Assembly (NCBI GenBank): GCA_964019425.1
Contig: OZ025854.1
Span: forward strand, 553,606-617,605
Direction of reading: 5' to 3'
From: Flectonema sp. DT1601
Taxonomy: Eukaryota > Euglenozoa > Diplonemea > Diplonemida > Diplonemidae
Length of the DNA stretch: 64,000 nucleotides
The notes under the pieces were generated by a model that made no database searches, was not told where the DNA came from, and worked only from the letters and a program-made list of their open reading frames with translations. The position numbers and the translations under genes were made by a program. Of the stretch, positions 10,531-20,360 are shown one piece after another. Within the stretch, counting starts at the first letter, position 1, and each line of letters starts with the position of its first letter.

Positions 10531-10904
10531 GTTAGAGAAAATATAAGTAAGTCTAATCGCGTAGTCACTACGCAGAGATCAGACCCCCAAGCAGTACTTG
10601 CTCTTCTTCAATGTTTATCTTCCAAGTGGTGTAATAAAACTACAACGAGAAGGGAGACTTGATAACTGTCAAGTCTCAACAAACAAGCCAAATAAAAAGA
10701 ACGAAAGAAACCACCCTCAGTGACGTTCTTTTTACTTGCATCTAACCCCCATCGTTGTCAGTATTTTTAGTATTTTGGTTTGATTGGTTAAGATAAAACA
10801 AACAACATTTTGTGGGGGTGTCTTTTGTGTGGAATAATTGAAATAAAATATTTTATTTCTTCACAGTGAGTGAGTGACGGGGGGGAGAGGGGGGGAAGCT
10901 ACAA
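10531..10904. other. Intergenic spacer with three stem-loops
   Basis: Three inverted repeats lie in order: 10559-10573 (GCGTAG, loop TCA, CTACGC), 10654-10677 (GAGACTTGA, 6-nt loop, TCAAGTCTC) and 10694-10733 (AAAAAGAACG, 20-nt loop, CGTTCTTTTT). A GTAAGT follows the previous stop by 16 bases. They could belong to the 3' UTR of the upstream gene or to a small RNA. An acceptor TTTCTTCACAG ends at about 10866, followed by a G-rich leader to the next ATG. Confidence 0.55.
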
Positions 10905-13900
10905 ATGACCCTCAGCCCTATTAATGAATTATTATGTGAAAAAGCTATGCTTGAAGTCTACTGTAAGGGTTTCGACGAAGAGAATTTTGGAAAGGCGATG
11001 CAAATATGGAAGCAGTTTGTATCCATACCGACTGGTAGAGAGTCGTTACTACCTCACGTCTTGTCTTGTTGTGATAATGATGAAGAAGCCTCACAAGTTC
11101 TGTCACTATTGAAAGATTCAACGAATATCGACATTCTTATTGCTGAAGTAATGAGTCACTGTCTAAAGAATGTCGACAGATGCGAATGGCTTTACAGTAA
11201 AGATCCAAATAATATCATTTGTAAGGAGCACCTTCTTCTATCATACAGCTACACTGGTGTCTATTATGATAAAGCAACTGAAATATACAACAGCGTTGAC
11301 TCAAAAGATAAAACGGCAATCATGACGAGTGCATATTTATCATGTAGCGATACTAAAGAACAAGCCATGTCTTTATATTCAACTCTTTCTGAACTGACTG
11401 ATGAGCAGCTTAGTAAATCAATTAACCTCTGCAGGGATAATACAGAACGTGCTGAACTGCTATACTCTTTATGCAGACCTGAAAACAGTCAACTTAGTGA
11501 CATCGCGTTGTTGGATGTGTATGCGAAGGCTGGAAATGGACCTGACAACTCGATCAGATTTTTAAAAAATCAAAAAACTAAAGATGCTACTCTTCTAGGT
11601 TTGGTCTACGCAGCTTGTGCGACAGCTGAACAACTTCCAATGGTCACTTCTATTTTTAAAGAAGTGGAACAGACACCGACTACAATAGAAATGGCGGTTT
11701 CTAAACACTATTTTGATCTAACTCAAGAAATCTTCGACCATCTAGACAACAACAACGGGTCTCTTGACGAAGCATGTTGCCAAGCATTACTAAAAGCACA
11801 CGCAGATAATGGAGGGCAATACACAAGAGCATTAGCAGTTTATAAAGAACTCTACTACGATAAGAATATTACTCCTTCGAGCGAAACGATTGGATGTATA
11901 GCTGCGTGTTGCAGTGATGAAAATGAGCTTGAAGAGGTATTCAGCACGGTTAACAATTACAGTTGGAATCAAAGTATCAGTAAAGCAATCTCAATAACCG
12001 GTGTCAAAGACGTTGATAGATGTGAATTATTCTTTTCTGTACATTCAAAAGCTGTATCACAACTTCTAACAGTGACTGAATCATTATGGGAATGTCCTAT
12101 TGAAGAAAAGATATTTAGAATTATATCAGACGCGTTAAGTTTAAATTTCACAATCAAGAATTCAAATTCAATGCTAGTAAGCAGTACTGACAGCAACACC
12201 CTAACACTTCTAAAGTTCGACTCCAGAAATAGATGTGTCGCGTTCAGTAGCAGCAACGGGGAGATTACAACAAAATACCCTGTATCTGTCGTTCAATCAC
12301 ATTCAAAGAAGTATAATTTTGACAGTCGCAGCATCTCTTGGATCTGCGGCGATGTCATTGGCTCTACTGATATAGTAGACGACGCTCGAATAGCAATTGC
12401 TAGAAAATGGCTTTCTGCTATTGGGATGGTTGCTTTAATTGGTTGTCTTCAGTTCTTGAATAAAGAAGAAATATCAAAATTACTAACATCATTGTGGAAA
12501 CGACCAAAAAGAAAACAACGTCACAGCACGGTATTACACAGCTCTCTTCAGCTGGCCTATCAGAATTTGAGAATGCAAAATACAAATGTGAGCGTGACTC
12601 GTGCTGATATATTAAACGATCCTGGTATAGGATCTATCCTCAAGCCAGTCCCGAGATACTTTGATAATAACCCTGCGAGACTAACTGAAGTTGTTAGTTG
12701 GGCGGCGTTCATTTCAGAAGTCTCTCAGCATCAGTTAGAACCGAATGAGCTTCCCTCAACATCAAGAAGGCAAATTGCTAATAAATTTTTAGGAAATATT
12801 GTATCAGAGCTTGATGCTTTTGGAAAAGAAAAAGTACATGATTGGCTAACACGAGCAGCAACAGACGCAGAAGAACAAATATCTGAAGAACGAGGGCTCC
12901 TACTCGGAACTCAACCAGCTCACATTGGAAAAGAAGGAGAAGAAACAGACGACTTACAAAGATGCTGCGTGGAATTACCTCAGTACGATGCTCAGGCTGA
13001 CATCTCTACTTGGCAATTTCAAAACGATATGGTCCAACCTCTCTTTCTCCGTGTTGGAGGTATTCCTATATTGGGATGTACATACGTTCAAACATTCGAA
13101 ACGAAGGCCGACAAGGCACTCAAGAGACGCCTTCAAAAAATTCGTCGCGAACAAGATGCCCTCGGACTTCTACTTCCTGATGACGGAAACAAAGGAAACA
13201 CCGGAGGAAGATTATACACATTAATGAGTATAAAGAATAGTATCTCAAGAGCGAGGAAGAGGAAGGGTCAGGCTATATTTTATAAAACTCTTCTAAACAC
13301 GACGGATCATGAGCATTCATTTAATCGGAATTCTACAATACCAGAAACACCAGAAGGAGAGTCAAAAGATGATCTGGAAGACGACGCTTCGTCAAGTAGT
13401 ACCAGGATACGTTCACATATGGAGTTTGAAGCCTACGATCCCAACTTTCTCGATGATCCTGAAATTAAGTCTGAAAAAAAGCGAAAACAGCTGGCGATAC
13501 CTTCTCTTCGTGCTACTGTTATTCCATATTCGAAATCAAAGGATCTTAAAGAAGACGTTAACCAGCAATTCTTATTAACTCATCCGTGGATTGAAGAGAG
13601 TGGGTTGTCACTGACTGGTATTAGAAAGTGTAAAATGATAATGATCAATCTCGCATTACAAGATACCCCTCGTGTTGAAGCCTCAACAATCGCTTATGCA
13701 GTTGTGTACTTTGAAAAGTTAATATTAAAGCAAATTGTTACAAAGGAAAATCGAAAATTAGTGGCATCATCTTGTATTGTTCTTGCCTATAAGTTTTGGG
13801 AATCTCCAGCAGCAACGACAGGAACGGATTTTACTTATTTGTTGTCTGATTTGGAGGACCACTTCGATGTGCCTCGGAAGAGAGTCTTGTCAGCAGAGTT

Positions 13901-14090
13901 TAAGATATACGCTCTGCTTAACTTTGATCTGTTGATTCCTAAGGTGCATGCTATTCCTCATTTTGAGAGACTTCTCGCCCTCTACAACATCACATCCAAC
14001 GAGTACCTCAGTAGGAAAGACGGAGATCATTGGAATCTCGCTCTCAGAGAGGAGGGAACTGCTCCTGTTGTCAAATTGACAAATCAATAA
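10905..14090 (+). CDS. CABLES-like cyclin-box protein with N-terminal helical repeats (1061 aa)
   Basis: The C-terminal third matches CABLES1/2 (Cdk5 and Abl enzyme substrate) proteins. YDPNFLDDPEIKSEKKRKQL begins near residue 844. It is followed by ATVIPYSKSKDLKEDVNQQF, then a cyclin box at about 890-1020 (STIAYAVVYFEKLILKQIV, ENRKLVASSCIVLAYKFWES, SAEFKIYALLNFDLLIPKVH). A family-like region FLRVGGIPILGCTYVQTFE plus the basic stretch KADKALKRRLQKIRREQ lies near 710-750. Residues about 10-370 are helix-pair repeats resembling PPR/TPR units, for example YTRALAVYKELYYDKNIT. A hydrophobic helix (WLSAIGMVALIGCLQFL) lies near 505. CABLES proteins link cyclin-dependent kinases to other kinases and regulators; a PPR/TPR-like N-terminus is not a feature I associate with the family. 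The frame has no stop or homopolymer interruption and the start follows an acceptor. A CDK-regulatory or scaffold role is inferred. Confidence 0.9.
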   Translation: MTLSPINELLCEKAMLEVYCKGFDEENFGKAMQIWKQFVSIPTGRESLLPHVLSCCDNDEEASQVLSLLKDSTNIDILIAEVMSHCLKNVDRCEWLYSKDPNNIICKEHLLLSYSYTGVYYDKATEIYNSVDSKDKTAIMTSAYLSCSDTKEQAMSLYSTLSELTDEQLSKSINLCRDNTERAELLYSLCRPENSQLSDIALLDVYAKAGNGPDNSIRFLKNQKTKDATLLGLVYAACATAEQLPMVTSIFKEVEQTPTTIEMAVSKHYFDLTQEIFDHLDNNNGSLDEACCQALLKAHADNGGQYTRALAVYKELYYDKNITPSSETIGCIAACCSDENELEEVFSTVNNYSWNQSISKAISITGVKDVDRCELFFSVHSKAVSQLLTVTESLWECPIEEKIFRIISDALSLNFTIKNSNSMLVSSTDSNTLTLLKFDSRNRCVAFSSSNGEITTKYPVSVVQSHSKKYNFDSRSISWICGDVIGSTDIVDDARIAIARKWLSAIGMVALIGCLQFLNKEEISKLLTSLWKRPKRKQRHSTVLHSSLQLAYQNLRMQNTNVSVTRADILNDPGIGSILKPVPRYFDNNPARLTEVVSWAAFISEVSQHQLEPNELPSTSRRQIANKFLGNIVSELDAFGKEKVHDWLTRAATDAEEQISEERGLLLGTQPAHIGKEGEETDDLQRCCVELPQYDAQADISTWQFQNDMVQPLFLRVGGIPILGCTYVQTFETKADKALKRRLQKIRREQDALGLLLPDDGNKGNTGGRLYTLMSIKNSISRARKRKGQAIFYKTLLNTTDHEHSFNRNSTIPETPEGESKDDLEDDASSSSTRIRSHMEFEAYDPNFLDDPEIKSEKKRKQLAIPSLRATVIPYSKSKDLKEDVNQQFLLTHPWIEESGLSLTGIRKCKMIMINLALQDTPRVEASTIAYAVVYFEKLILKQIVTKENRKLVASSCIVLAYKFWESPAATTGTDFTYLLSDLEDHFDVPRKRVLSAEFKIYALLNFDLLIPKVHAIPHFERLLALYNITSNEYLSRKDGDHWNLALREEGTAPVVKLTNQ

Positions 14091-14237
14091 TAAAATTATC
14101 TTCAGTTTAGTATTTTCTGTTTTACTTTTTTTTTTGCTTTTGTGTTCAACGGAAGCTGTTTTGTTTTGTTATTTATTTTGGTTTGTGGAATTTTTTTCCT
14201 TTCAAGTGGATTAGTTGTGAGGATTCTTATTTATTAT

Positions 14238-14271
<34 letters not shown>

Positions 14272-14458
14272 TCTCCCCTGACAGTTAAATATAATAACAT
14301 GGGATGTTACTTTAAAAGGCTAAGTTAAGCATCACACCTAGTCACTGTATCTAAAACTAATGTTAAATTATCGTTATGTTGTTTATGATACAATACATTT
14401 TTGTATTTTACGTACAAAATCAAACAGTTAACTCCCCCTGACAGTTGAATATAATAAC
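14091..14458. other. Intergenic spacer with duplicated leader around repeat R2
   Basis: An A run spans about 14240-14269. After it, a 31-base block with CCTGACAG, TATAATAACATGGGA occurs at 14274-14304 and again at 14433-14464. The second copy holds the ATG at 14459. Between them lies a copy of repeat R2 (14343-14431). Confidence 0.7.
14343..14431 (+). repeat. Dispersed repeat R2, copy 1
   Basis: About 90 bp match 53702-53790 with few differences. The long shared core has TTATCGTTATGTTGTTTATG followed by ATACAATACATTT and then ACGTACAAAATC. Both copies start near ACTG(T/C)AT and end near (A/G)GTTA. Short imperfect inverted ends (ACTGT / ACAGT) are visible in this copy only. It is non-coding and sits between two copies of the acceptor-ATG block of the next gene. 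Confidence 0.8.
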
Positions 14459-15199
14459 ATGGGACACTATGATGGTAGTTTCATGATGCCAGTTTCACTT
14501 CACACACCTCTCTTTGGAGTAGACATTAGAAGGTCAGGTGTGCAATGTGATGCTCTCCTACCAGCGAGGAGAGGCGCAACCGCAGCTGCAGTAGCATCAG
14601 CTTTAGCAATAGTTGTAACAGGTAGAGAGTACTTCGATCAAGTAAAATTTTTAACAATCAGATTGCAAGAGTCGATGAGAGCTGGTCGAGCAGCAGAACG
14701 ACAACTTGGAGACCAATCGAAAATGATAGAACAACTTCGCTATCAAATTCAACAACACGTCGATGAGAAGTATTTTCTTCATGAAACTCTTGTAGCTGAA
14801 AGAACGATTGCTCAAGAGAGCATCGCTGAACTTAATAATCTGAGAGAGAAAACAGATCTTGCAAAGACTCTTTGTATCAGCGCAATGAAACAGTCATCGT
14901 CTGTCAGTAATCGTCTTAGTCCTCGTAGGTCTTTAACGATGTCACCATCAGCGTATAAAACATCTGTTGTCAGTTTTGATTTATTCGGTACAGATGGTAC
15001 CAACAGCAACAGTAACAGTAATACTAATTCTACCCTGAGAAGTCCTGTTAGGGTGTTTCATCCTTATGAGAATCAGGTTATAGATTTATTAAATAAGAAT
15101 AACAATTTTCACAGACTTTCTCACTTCCTACGTTGGTCGATGTACATCGCAAAGCAAGGAAGTAGGAAGAGAAGACAAACTGCTGCTCGGTCTTCATAA
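14459..15199 (+). CDS. Coiled-coil protein (246 aa), function unknown
   Basis: I do not recognise a family. Residues 1-55 contain an Ala/Val-rich hydrophobic stretch (GATAAAVASALAIVVTG), which could be a weak membrane segment or a helix. Residues about 60-145 are heptad-rich and charged (VKFLTIRLQESMRAGRAAER to IAELNNLREKTDLAKTL), a predicted coiled coil. After it come a Ser-rich region, a low-complexity Asn/Ser/Thr tract (TNSNSNSNTNST) and a basic C-terminus (KQGSRKRRQTAARSS). The start codon is inside the second copy of a duplicated leader; an acceptor CCCCCTGACAG lies 15 bases before it. The first copy (ATG at 14300) does not open a long frame. Confidence 0.72.
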   Translation: MGHYDGSFMMPVSLHTPLFGVDIRRSGVQCDALLPARRGATAAAVASALAIVVTGREYFDQVKFLTIRLQESMRAGRAAERQLGDQSKMIEQLRYQIQQHVDEKYFLHETLVAERTIAQESIAELNNLREKTDLAKTLCISAMKQSSSVSNRLSPRRSLTMSPSAYKTSVVSFDLFGTDGTNSNSNSNTNSTLRSPVRVFHPYENQVIDLLNKNNNFHRLSHFLRWSMYIAKQGSRKRRQTAARSS

Positions 15200-16679
15200 A
15201 AGATTTGTAAGTCCACATGGTCGTGGTTTGATGAAATAAGTGAAATTTATTTATTATTTTTTTTTTTTTTTTCTGCACTCATGTCCCCTCTAACGGAAAG
15301 AATTCGATTTTTCTGTTAAAAGTTTTCGGGGGTCATTGTGTATCTTTTTTTTCCACCTCAACATATGTTTTGTTTTTTTTATTTCTGTTTTCGGAGCTGA
15401 TCCCAACTTTTTAAGCAGTTTTATTGTGTGTTACACGTTTTATGTATGTTACTTTTTGTTTGTATTGCTCATACGTGTGCTTTTACGTTGTTTTTTTGCT
15501 TCATCTCCCTGGAGAAACAAAAAAAAAAAAAAAAAATGAAACATTTTTTTGCGTAATATTGTTAGGTTACTCAACGAAGGAAGTTGCTACTTCGACTTGT
15601 GCAACTTATGCACGAATAGCAAATCAATTCGTCTGTAGCCGTTTTTTTTGTTTTTTTTTTGTTAGTTTGTCTCTCTCCTTGTTGAAGAGTGTTCTTGGTC
15701 CGGCGCAGTTATGACCCATAAACTGACTGTCATCTTACCTGATCCTTTTGGTTTTCATTTCTTGCTGAGTGATATGGCTATGTGCTGCCCAATTCTTTTG
15801 TGGTACATTTCTAACGCTTTTCGGTAAGCCCACAGTTCAATTAAATGCTTTGGACAACTGGGGGTGAACGATCCTTCGGTACTGTTCCGGGTGTTCTATT
15901 TTCTTTCGTGGTGTGTGGGAATATTGCACATGTGGTAGTATTATAAAGAAAGATTTATATGAAAAGGAAATAATATTTTATATTTTTTTTAATTTTTTTT
16001 TCCGCTTTCCCTCTACTCCCAGATTATTTCTCTTTTTATTTTATTTGGTGTTGTTTACAACTTGTTTAGCCTCTGGGGGGCACGGTGGGAGCTGGAAGTC
16101 GATCATTTCCAGCCGAAGCTATTAAACTACAATCTTCGCGATTAGGTCATCGGTTCCGTATTTTTGCTCTCTATCTAACCGACTGACTGACTGACTGACT
16201 AACTGCTCGCAGCAGCTTGTGCCAAGTCAACTGAAGCCATAAGCCTTCTTGCTTTATTATTGAACTATGTATTTCAGAAGAACTGCTGTACATTCCAAAC
16301 TTTCTGTACTTTTTATTATTTCCCTTTCTTTAGTCGCACTAAAGAAGGGTGGTTAGCTCATCCTTTATTTTTTTCTGTGCTTTCGATATTTTTTTTCTTC
16401 GCACACATCTGTGTATGATGATAGATGCGAACATAAACTTTTGATTTTTAATTTTTTTTTTTTTGTTGTTGTTTACGAAACTATTCAGATTGAAAAGCCG
16501 TTATATCTCATAGCCATTTGATTTATTTTTTCCCCTGAAAAATATAAACTGCTTTTTCAACGAAATATAAGGCGCTAATTCTGAACGGTTTTATTTTGTA
16601 GTTAAAACAACTCATCTTTATACCTGACCTCGGGTGATTTTTTTTTTTTTTTTTTGTTGTGTGTTGATCTAAATGTGGA

Positions 16680-16832
16680 GTGGGTTTAGAGTGGTCATTT
16701 GTTTCAGGTTATTCTACGTCTTTTATTGTCTGTGAGAGTCTCACGGTTGGTAGCGATCTAACTGTTACCCTGTTGATCTTTTTTCCTGAATTCTTTTGGC
16801 TTCCTAGGCTTCGTAAATAAATAAATAAATAA
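16680..16832 (+). repeat. SINE-like element S1
   Basis: The copy has GTGGGTTTAGAGTGGTCATT, GGTTATTCTACGTC, the core TGTGAGAGTCTCACGGTTG, then GGCTTCCTAGGCTTCG and a (TAAA)n tail. The ordered blocks and short-repeat tail suggest a SINE moved by a LINE. I see no clear tRNA A/B boxes. Confidence 0.8.
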
Positions 16833-16863
16833 GATAAATCGTTTTTTTTTTTTTTTTTTTTAT

Positions 16864-16910
16864 ACACCGACATAGTCGGTAGAAGAAAGCCATCCAGATT
16901 AAGAACCGTT
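16864..16910 (+). repeat. SINE-like head S2 (partial)
   Basis: CACCGACATAGTCGGTAGA followed by AAGCC and ATTAAGAACCGTT matches the heads at 37996 and 57237. CCGAC and GTCGG pair around a short loop. Only the 5' part is recognisable. Confidence 0.55.
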
Positions 16911-17169
16911 TTTTTTTTTTATTATGTTCGTTTGTTATCTATTTTGTTTTCCCTGTGCGTTTTTCTCTAAAATCAATAAAAATATTTAAAAAAAAAAAAA
17001 AAACTTTACGCAACCAGAAGTGTATTGATGATAAATGCATGCATAAATCTTATGCTCCGTATTCGATACTTATCTGTTTGTTTTGTTACGTTATGCAATG
17101 GTTGAATTGTTGTGTATCAGCAAGTAGTGAGGTTGAGAAATATTATTCAAAATTCGAATTCGTGACATC

Positions 17170-17204
<35 letters not shown>

Positions 17205-17426
17205 GTGACTTCAGCTTTTTAAATTACTATAAAAATCTGTTTAATGTCCCCTGTGGGATGTACTCTCACCAATCTGTAAAAGGATGCTAACCTTCCTTTG
17301 TGTTAAACATATTTATAACTATTCTTTACTTTATGTGATGAATCTTACGAGTGATAGTGTGCTGACAATTATCAAATGTGAGATGTTTATTTTATTTGAC
17401 TACTTAATTGTCATTTTTTTCGTCTT

Positions 17427-17470
<44 letters not shown>

Positions 17471-17649
17471 TCTCATCCCACAACTAACCTCAAACCTGAT
17501 CAACGCGGTCCCTAAATAACCAGATTTAATTCGACAACGTCTTCTGGTCAATAAGACAAAAAAAAAAAAAAAAAAAAAAATATGATTTTCTCTTTTTTAT
17601 GTTTTGTTTTGTTTTGTTTTTCTAATCGTATGTATTTTGATACTTATGC

Positions 17650-17799
17650 GGTGGGGATTTAGGTAGTCATTTGTTTCAGGTTATTCTACGTCTTTTATTG
17701 TCTGTGAGAGTCTCACGGTTGACTGATACTAAACTAACTGTTACGCTGTTGAGCTTTTTTCCCTGATTTCTTTTTGGCTTCCTAGGCTTTGTAAATTAT
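17650..17799 (+). repeat. SINE-like element S1
   Basis: Same block order as the 16680 copy: TTTAGGTAGTCATTTG, GGTTATTCTACGTC, TGTGAGAGTCTCACGGTTG, GGCTTCCTAGGCTTTGTAAA. The middle is more diverged and there is no long (TAAA)n tail. Confidence 0.78.
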
Positions 17800-18668
17800 C
17801 CTGAACTGTTTTTTTTAAATTGTCGAAGTTTTCATCCCCCGCAACTGATATGAGATTTTTCAAGCGAATTTATAGTCCAAAAGAACGAAGTCGTCATTTA
17901 TTTGATGTTCACGCGAATTTATTATTATATTTACTCTGAACCCTAAATGACCCTGGCCATAGGGTTTTTATCTGTCTTTTTTTTCTTCCACAGCTTCTTT
18001 TTCTTCTTTGATAAAGGGTCAGCCGTAAAATGCTACATAAATTGATTTCAGAGGTTCTTTACTATTTTCAACAACGTTTTTGCTATCCACGCTTTTCCTA
18101 AATTTCGAAATCGCTGGTTCTTCGATAGACTTGGGTTTTGGTATTCCCGAAACTGCCTTTTTTTTTTTGCATTTAACAAGTATTGTAAGAACGAAAAAGA
18201 ATGTTGGCAGCACACGTAAACCTCCTTTAGCTTTATCAGTTTAAGTCGGTTCACGGTTTCGTGCACAAACAAAAAATCACAGTGTTATATCATTATTTTC
18301 TGTATAGTTGTAAAGCCAATTCCTTTTTTTCTTTCTTTTTTTAATGCTTCGACTGTTTTCCTGTAGTGTCAAACTATCACCCCCTTTCAGGGGGGGGGCA
18401 ACGTGCTCTGTTGGTAGTGTGCTACGAACTAGTTATTTTTATTTAAAAAAAAATGTTTGCATTTATTTTTTTTTTTGCCGTATTATGGTTATATCCGTTG
18501 TACTGCTCACTATTAATTCGTAATTAAATTCCGGTACTGCACTTGAATGACAACACGGAAAAAAAAGAGACATGTAGAGTAGGTGGCCCAAAATTAATGT
18601 TATTTATTTCACTGTGTCATTATTTAAATATTTTATAGTCGTCTCTTACACTGTCTGCTCGCTCGGGC

Positions 18669-18815
18669 GGTGGGTTTAGGTAGTCATTTGTTCCAGGTTA
18701 TTCTACGTCTCTTATCGTCTGTGAGAGTCTCACGGTTGCTGGTAGCGATATAACTGTTACTCTGTGAGCTTTTCCTGGCTTTTTTTTTTTGGCTTCCTAG
18801 GCTTCGTTAATAAGA
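18669..18815 (+). repeat. SINE-like element S1
   Basis: Near-identical to the 31085 copy (TCATTTGTTCCAGGTTATTC, CTCTTATCGTCTGTGAGAG, GCGATATAACTGTTACTC), which suggests these two are the youngest pair in the window. The 3' end is GGCTTCCTAGGCTTCGTTAATAA. A T run splits the 3' part. Confidence 0.82.
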
Positions 18816-19304
18816 TATAATAAAATCAATATATATTCGTATAAACCTAGTCAAATAGTTTACCCCTTTTTCACGATTACTTTCTAATAATTATAAATAA
18901 AAGTTCTCATCTAATGGTCCTCACTGAAGTGACTCTTCTCTTTGACAGGTCTGTTTTTCTTCTGAGATTTCCTTTGATTCTTCTCTTTACACAAGGCTTA
19001 CTGAAGTGTTATCAACTTGTTAGTTTCTGGTTAAGGTGGATAGCTACGAATTAATTCTAAATAAGACAGGGGATCTACTTACTTAGTTTGCTTGCATCAA
19101 CGATGATCAAAACGTAACGTGACAGATTTCCTTATCTTTCTGTATTATAATCCTTCCAGCCCAGGATAAAACAAAATACAATCTCCCGTGATTGAACCTG
19201 ACTAAAAAAAACTGATAAATAACGTAAACTTTTCGTTTTTTGTAATACGACAATTTGTTATGTTTATTTCTCAGCAACACACATACAGGACTTTTATTAT
19301 AATA

Positions 19305-20213
19305 ATGAACGTGATCTTTAAGGTTATCGGTGTCATCGCTGTGCTTGTTGCGGTAGCAGTCTATGATCCGTCTTCCAGGTGTGTGTTTTCTGCGGATTTC
19401 ATTGAAAAATTATAATAAAAAATAAAATTAAAATAAAATAATAACAGAAGTAGACTTCTTCATCTTGGTGTCTGTGGAGCACACAAGGTGAATGCCGTAG
19501 CATTTCAAATGAACCAAATGGAGTCGCTTGAAGCAATAAACTCAATAGCAGATCAATACATTAAGGACACACCAAGAGATCTAAAATTAGACGTTTTGAC
19601 ACCGAGAGGTGTCAACTTAAAAGTTGAACAAACTGAAGACGGTAAATGGATTGACCCATGTGAAGATACCAAGAAAGGATGCGTTGACGATAGACCTGCA
19701 GTAGTCTACTTCCCAACTGATGGAGAAACAATTGGAGCCTTACCTATTATCGCTGTTACTGTGGGAGCACCACTCTTGTTGTGTGAGAGTGATAAAGTGA
19801 AATGCTTTGAAGCGGCTAATAAAAACAGCTCAAAGGTGGTGGTTGTTGGAAGTGGTTCTGTTTTGAAATTTCATCAGGAAATTGTTCAGAAAAAGGAAAA
19901 AGTTCCATCAGCCTATTGGCTTCTCTCACCTGTGATGAATAGTGTAAACCCAAAGCCATGGTACGCTGATCAGAATGATGTTCTGCTTCCGAAGCTTTCA
20001 GAGAGTGAGGTGTCAGCACTTCCTCCGATGTACGTCTCAACTTCCTCATCGACAACTTCTGAAACTGAGGAATACCTTAAAAAGATTTCTCCAACATCTA
20101 CATTTGACATCCGTTCCTCTCTCCCTCATAATTTTATTGTCTTTTCTGATTGGTTGCCTGAATTCTCCCTCACGGCTTTCGAGGCTCGGAAGTTCTTCGA
20201 TTCATCATTGTGA
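19305..20213 (+). CDS. Alpha/beta-hydrolase-like membrane-anchored protein (279 aa, one intron)
   Basis: Spliced from 19305-19378 and 19448-20213. The intron is 69 nt with AG|GTGTGTG and ATAACAG|; the phase-2 join makes SSRSRLLHLG. The N-terminus (VIFKVIGVIAVLVAVAVY) is a signal anchor or signal peptide. The rest resembles the hormone-sensitive-lipase/arylacetamide-deacetylase branch of alpha/beta hydrolases. PAVVYFPTDGETIGALP sits where HGGG would be, VVVVGSGSVLKFHQE where GDSAGG would be, then ALPPMYVSTSS and LPHNFIVFSDWLPE at the His region. The nucleophile-elbow and oxyanion motifs are not canonical, so activity is doubtful. The protein probably faces the ER lumen or membrane surface. It has an acceptor TATTTCTCAG 30 bases upstream, and the next gene starts 147 bp after its stop. 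Confidence 0.7.
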
Positions 20214-20360
20214 TTAATGTTGTTAATTTAAATTAGTGTGAACCCTCGAGTAGTCATATTTATATGATGTGTTTTGTTTTTATTTTTTATTGTAAATTGT
20301 CATTCTAATCGATGATTGATTTTTAAAACTTTTACTCAGCACATCATCACTAAGCATATT

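Larger units (their letters stand above)
15200..19304. other. Intergenic region with several SINE-like copies
   Basis: No convincing gene is seen in 4.1 kb. It contains S1 copies at 16680, 17650 and 18669, an S2 head at 16864, a (GACT)n patch near 16178-16200, and long T runs including T40 at 17429-17468. A frame at 18019-18272 on the minus strand is short and unlike any family. A hairpin CCCCC-TTTCA-GGGGG lies near 18380. Confidence 0.6.

Noticed and set aside
16301-16317. TTTCTGTACTTTT, like the conserved core of kinetoplastid/diplonemid spliced leaders; a similar CTCTGTACTTTATTA lies at 38956
   Set aside because: No GT donor follows, no Sm site or stem-loops are visible, and there is no tandem array. 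Likely chance in AT-rich DNA.
18385-18430. tRNA-like 5' half (GTGCTCTGTTGGTAGTGTGC resembles a D-arm)
   Set aside because: No anticodon stem, T-arm or acceptor complement follows; the next bases are a poly-A/T stretch.
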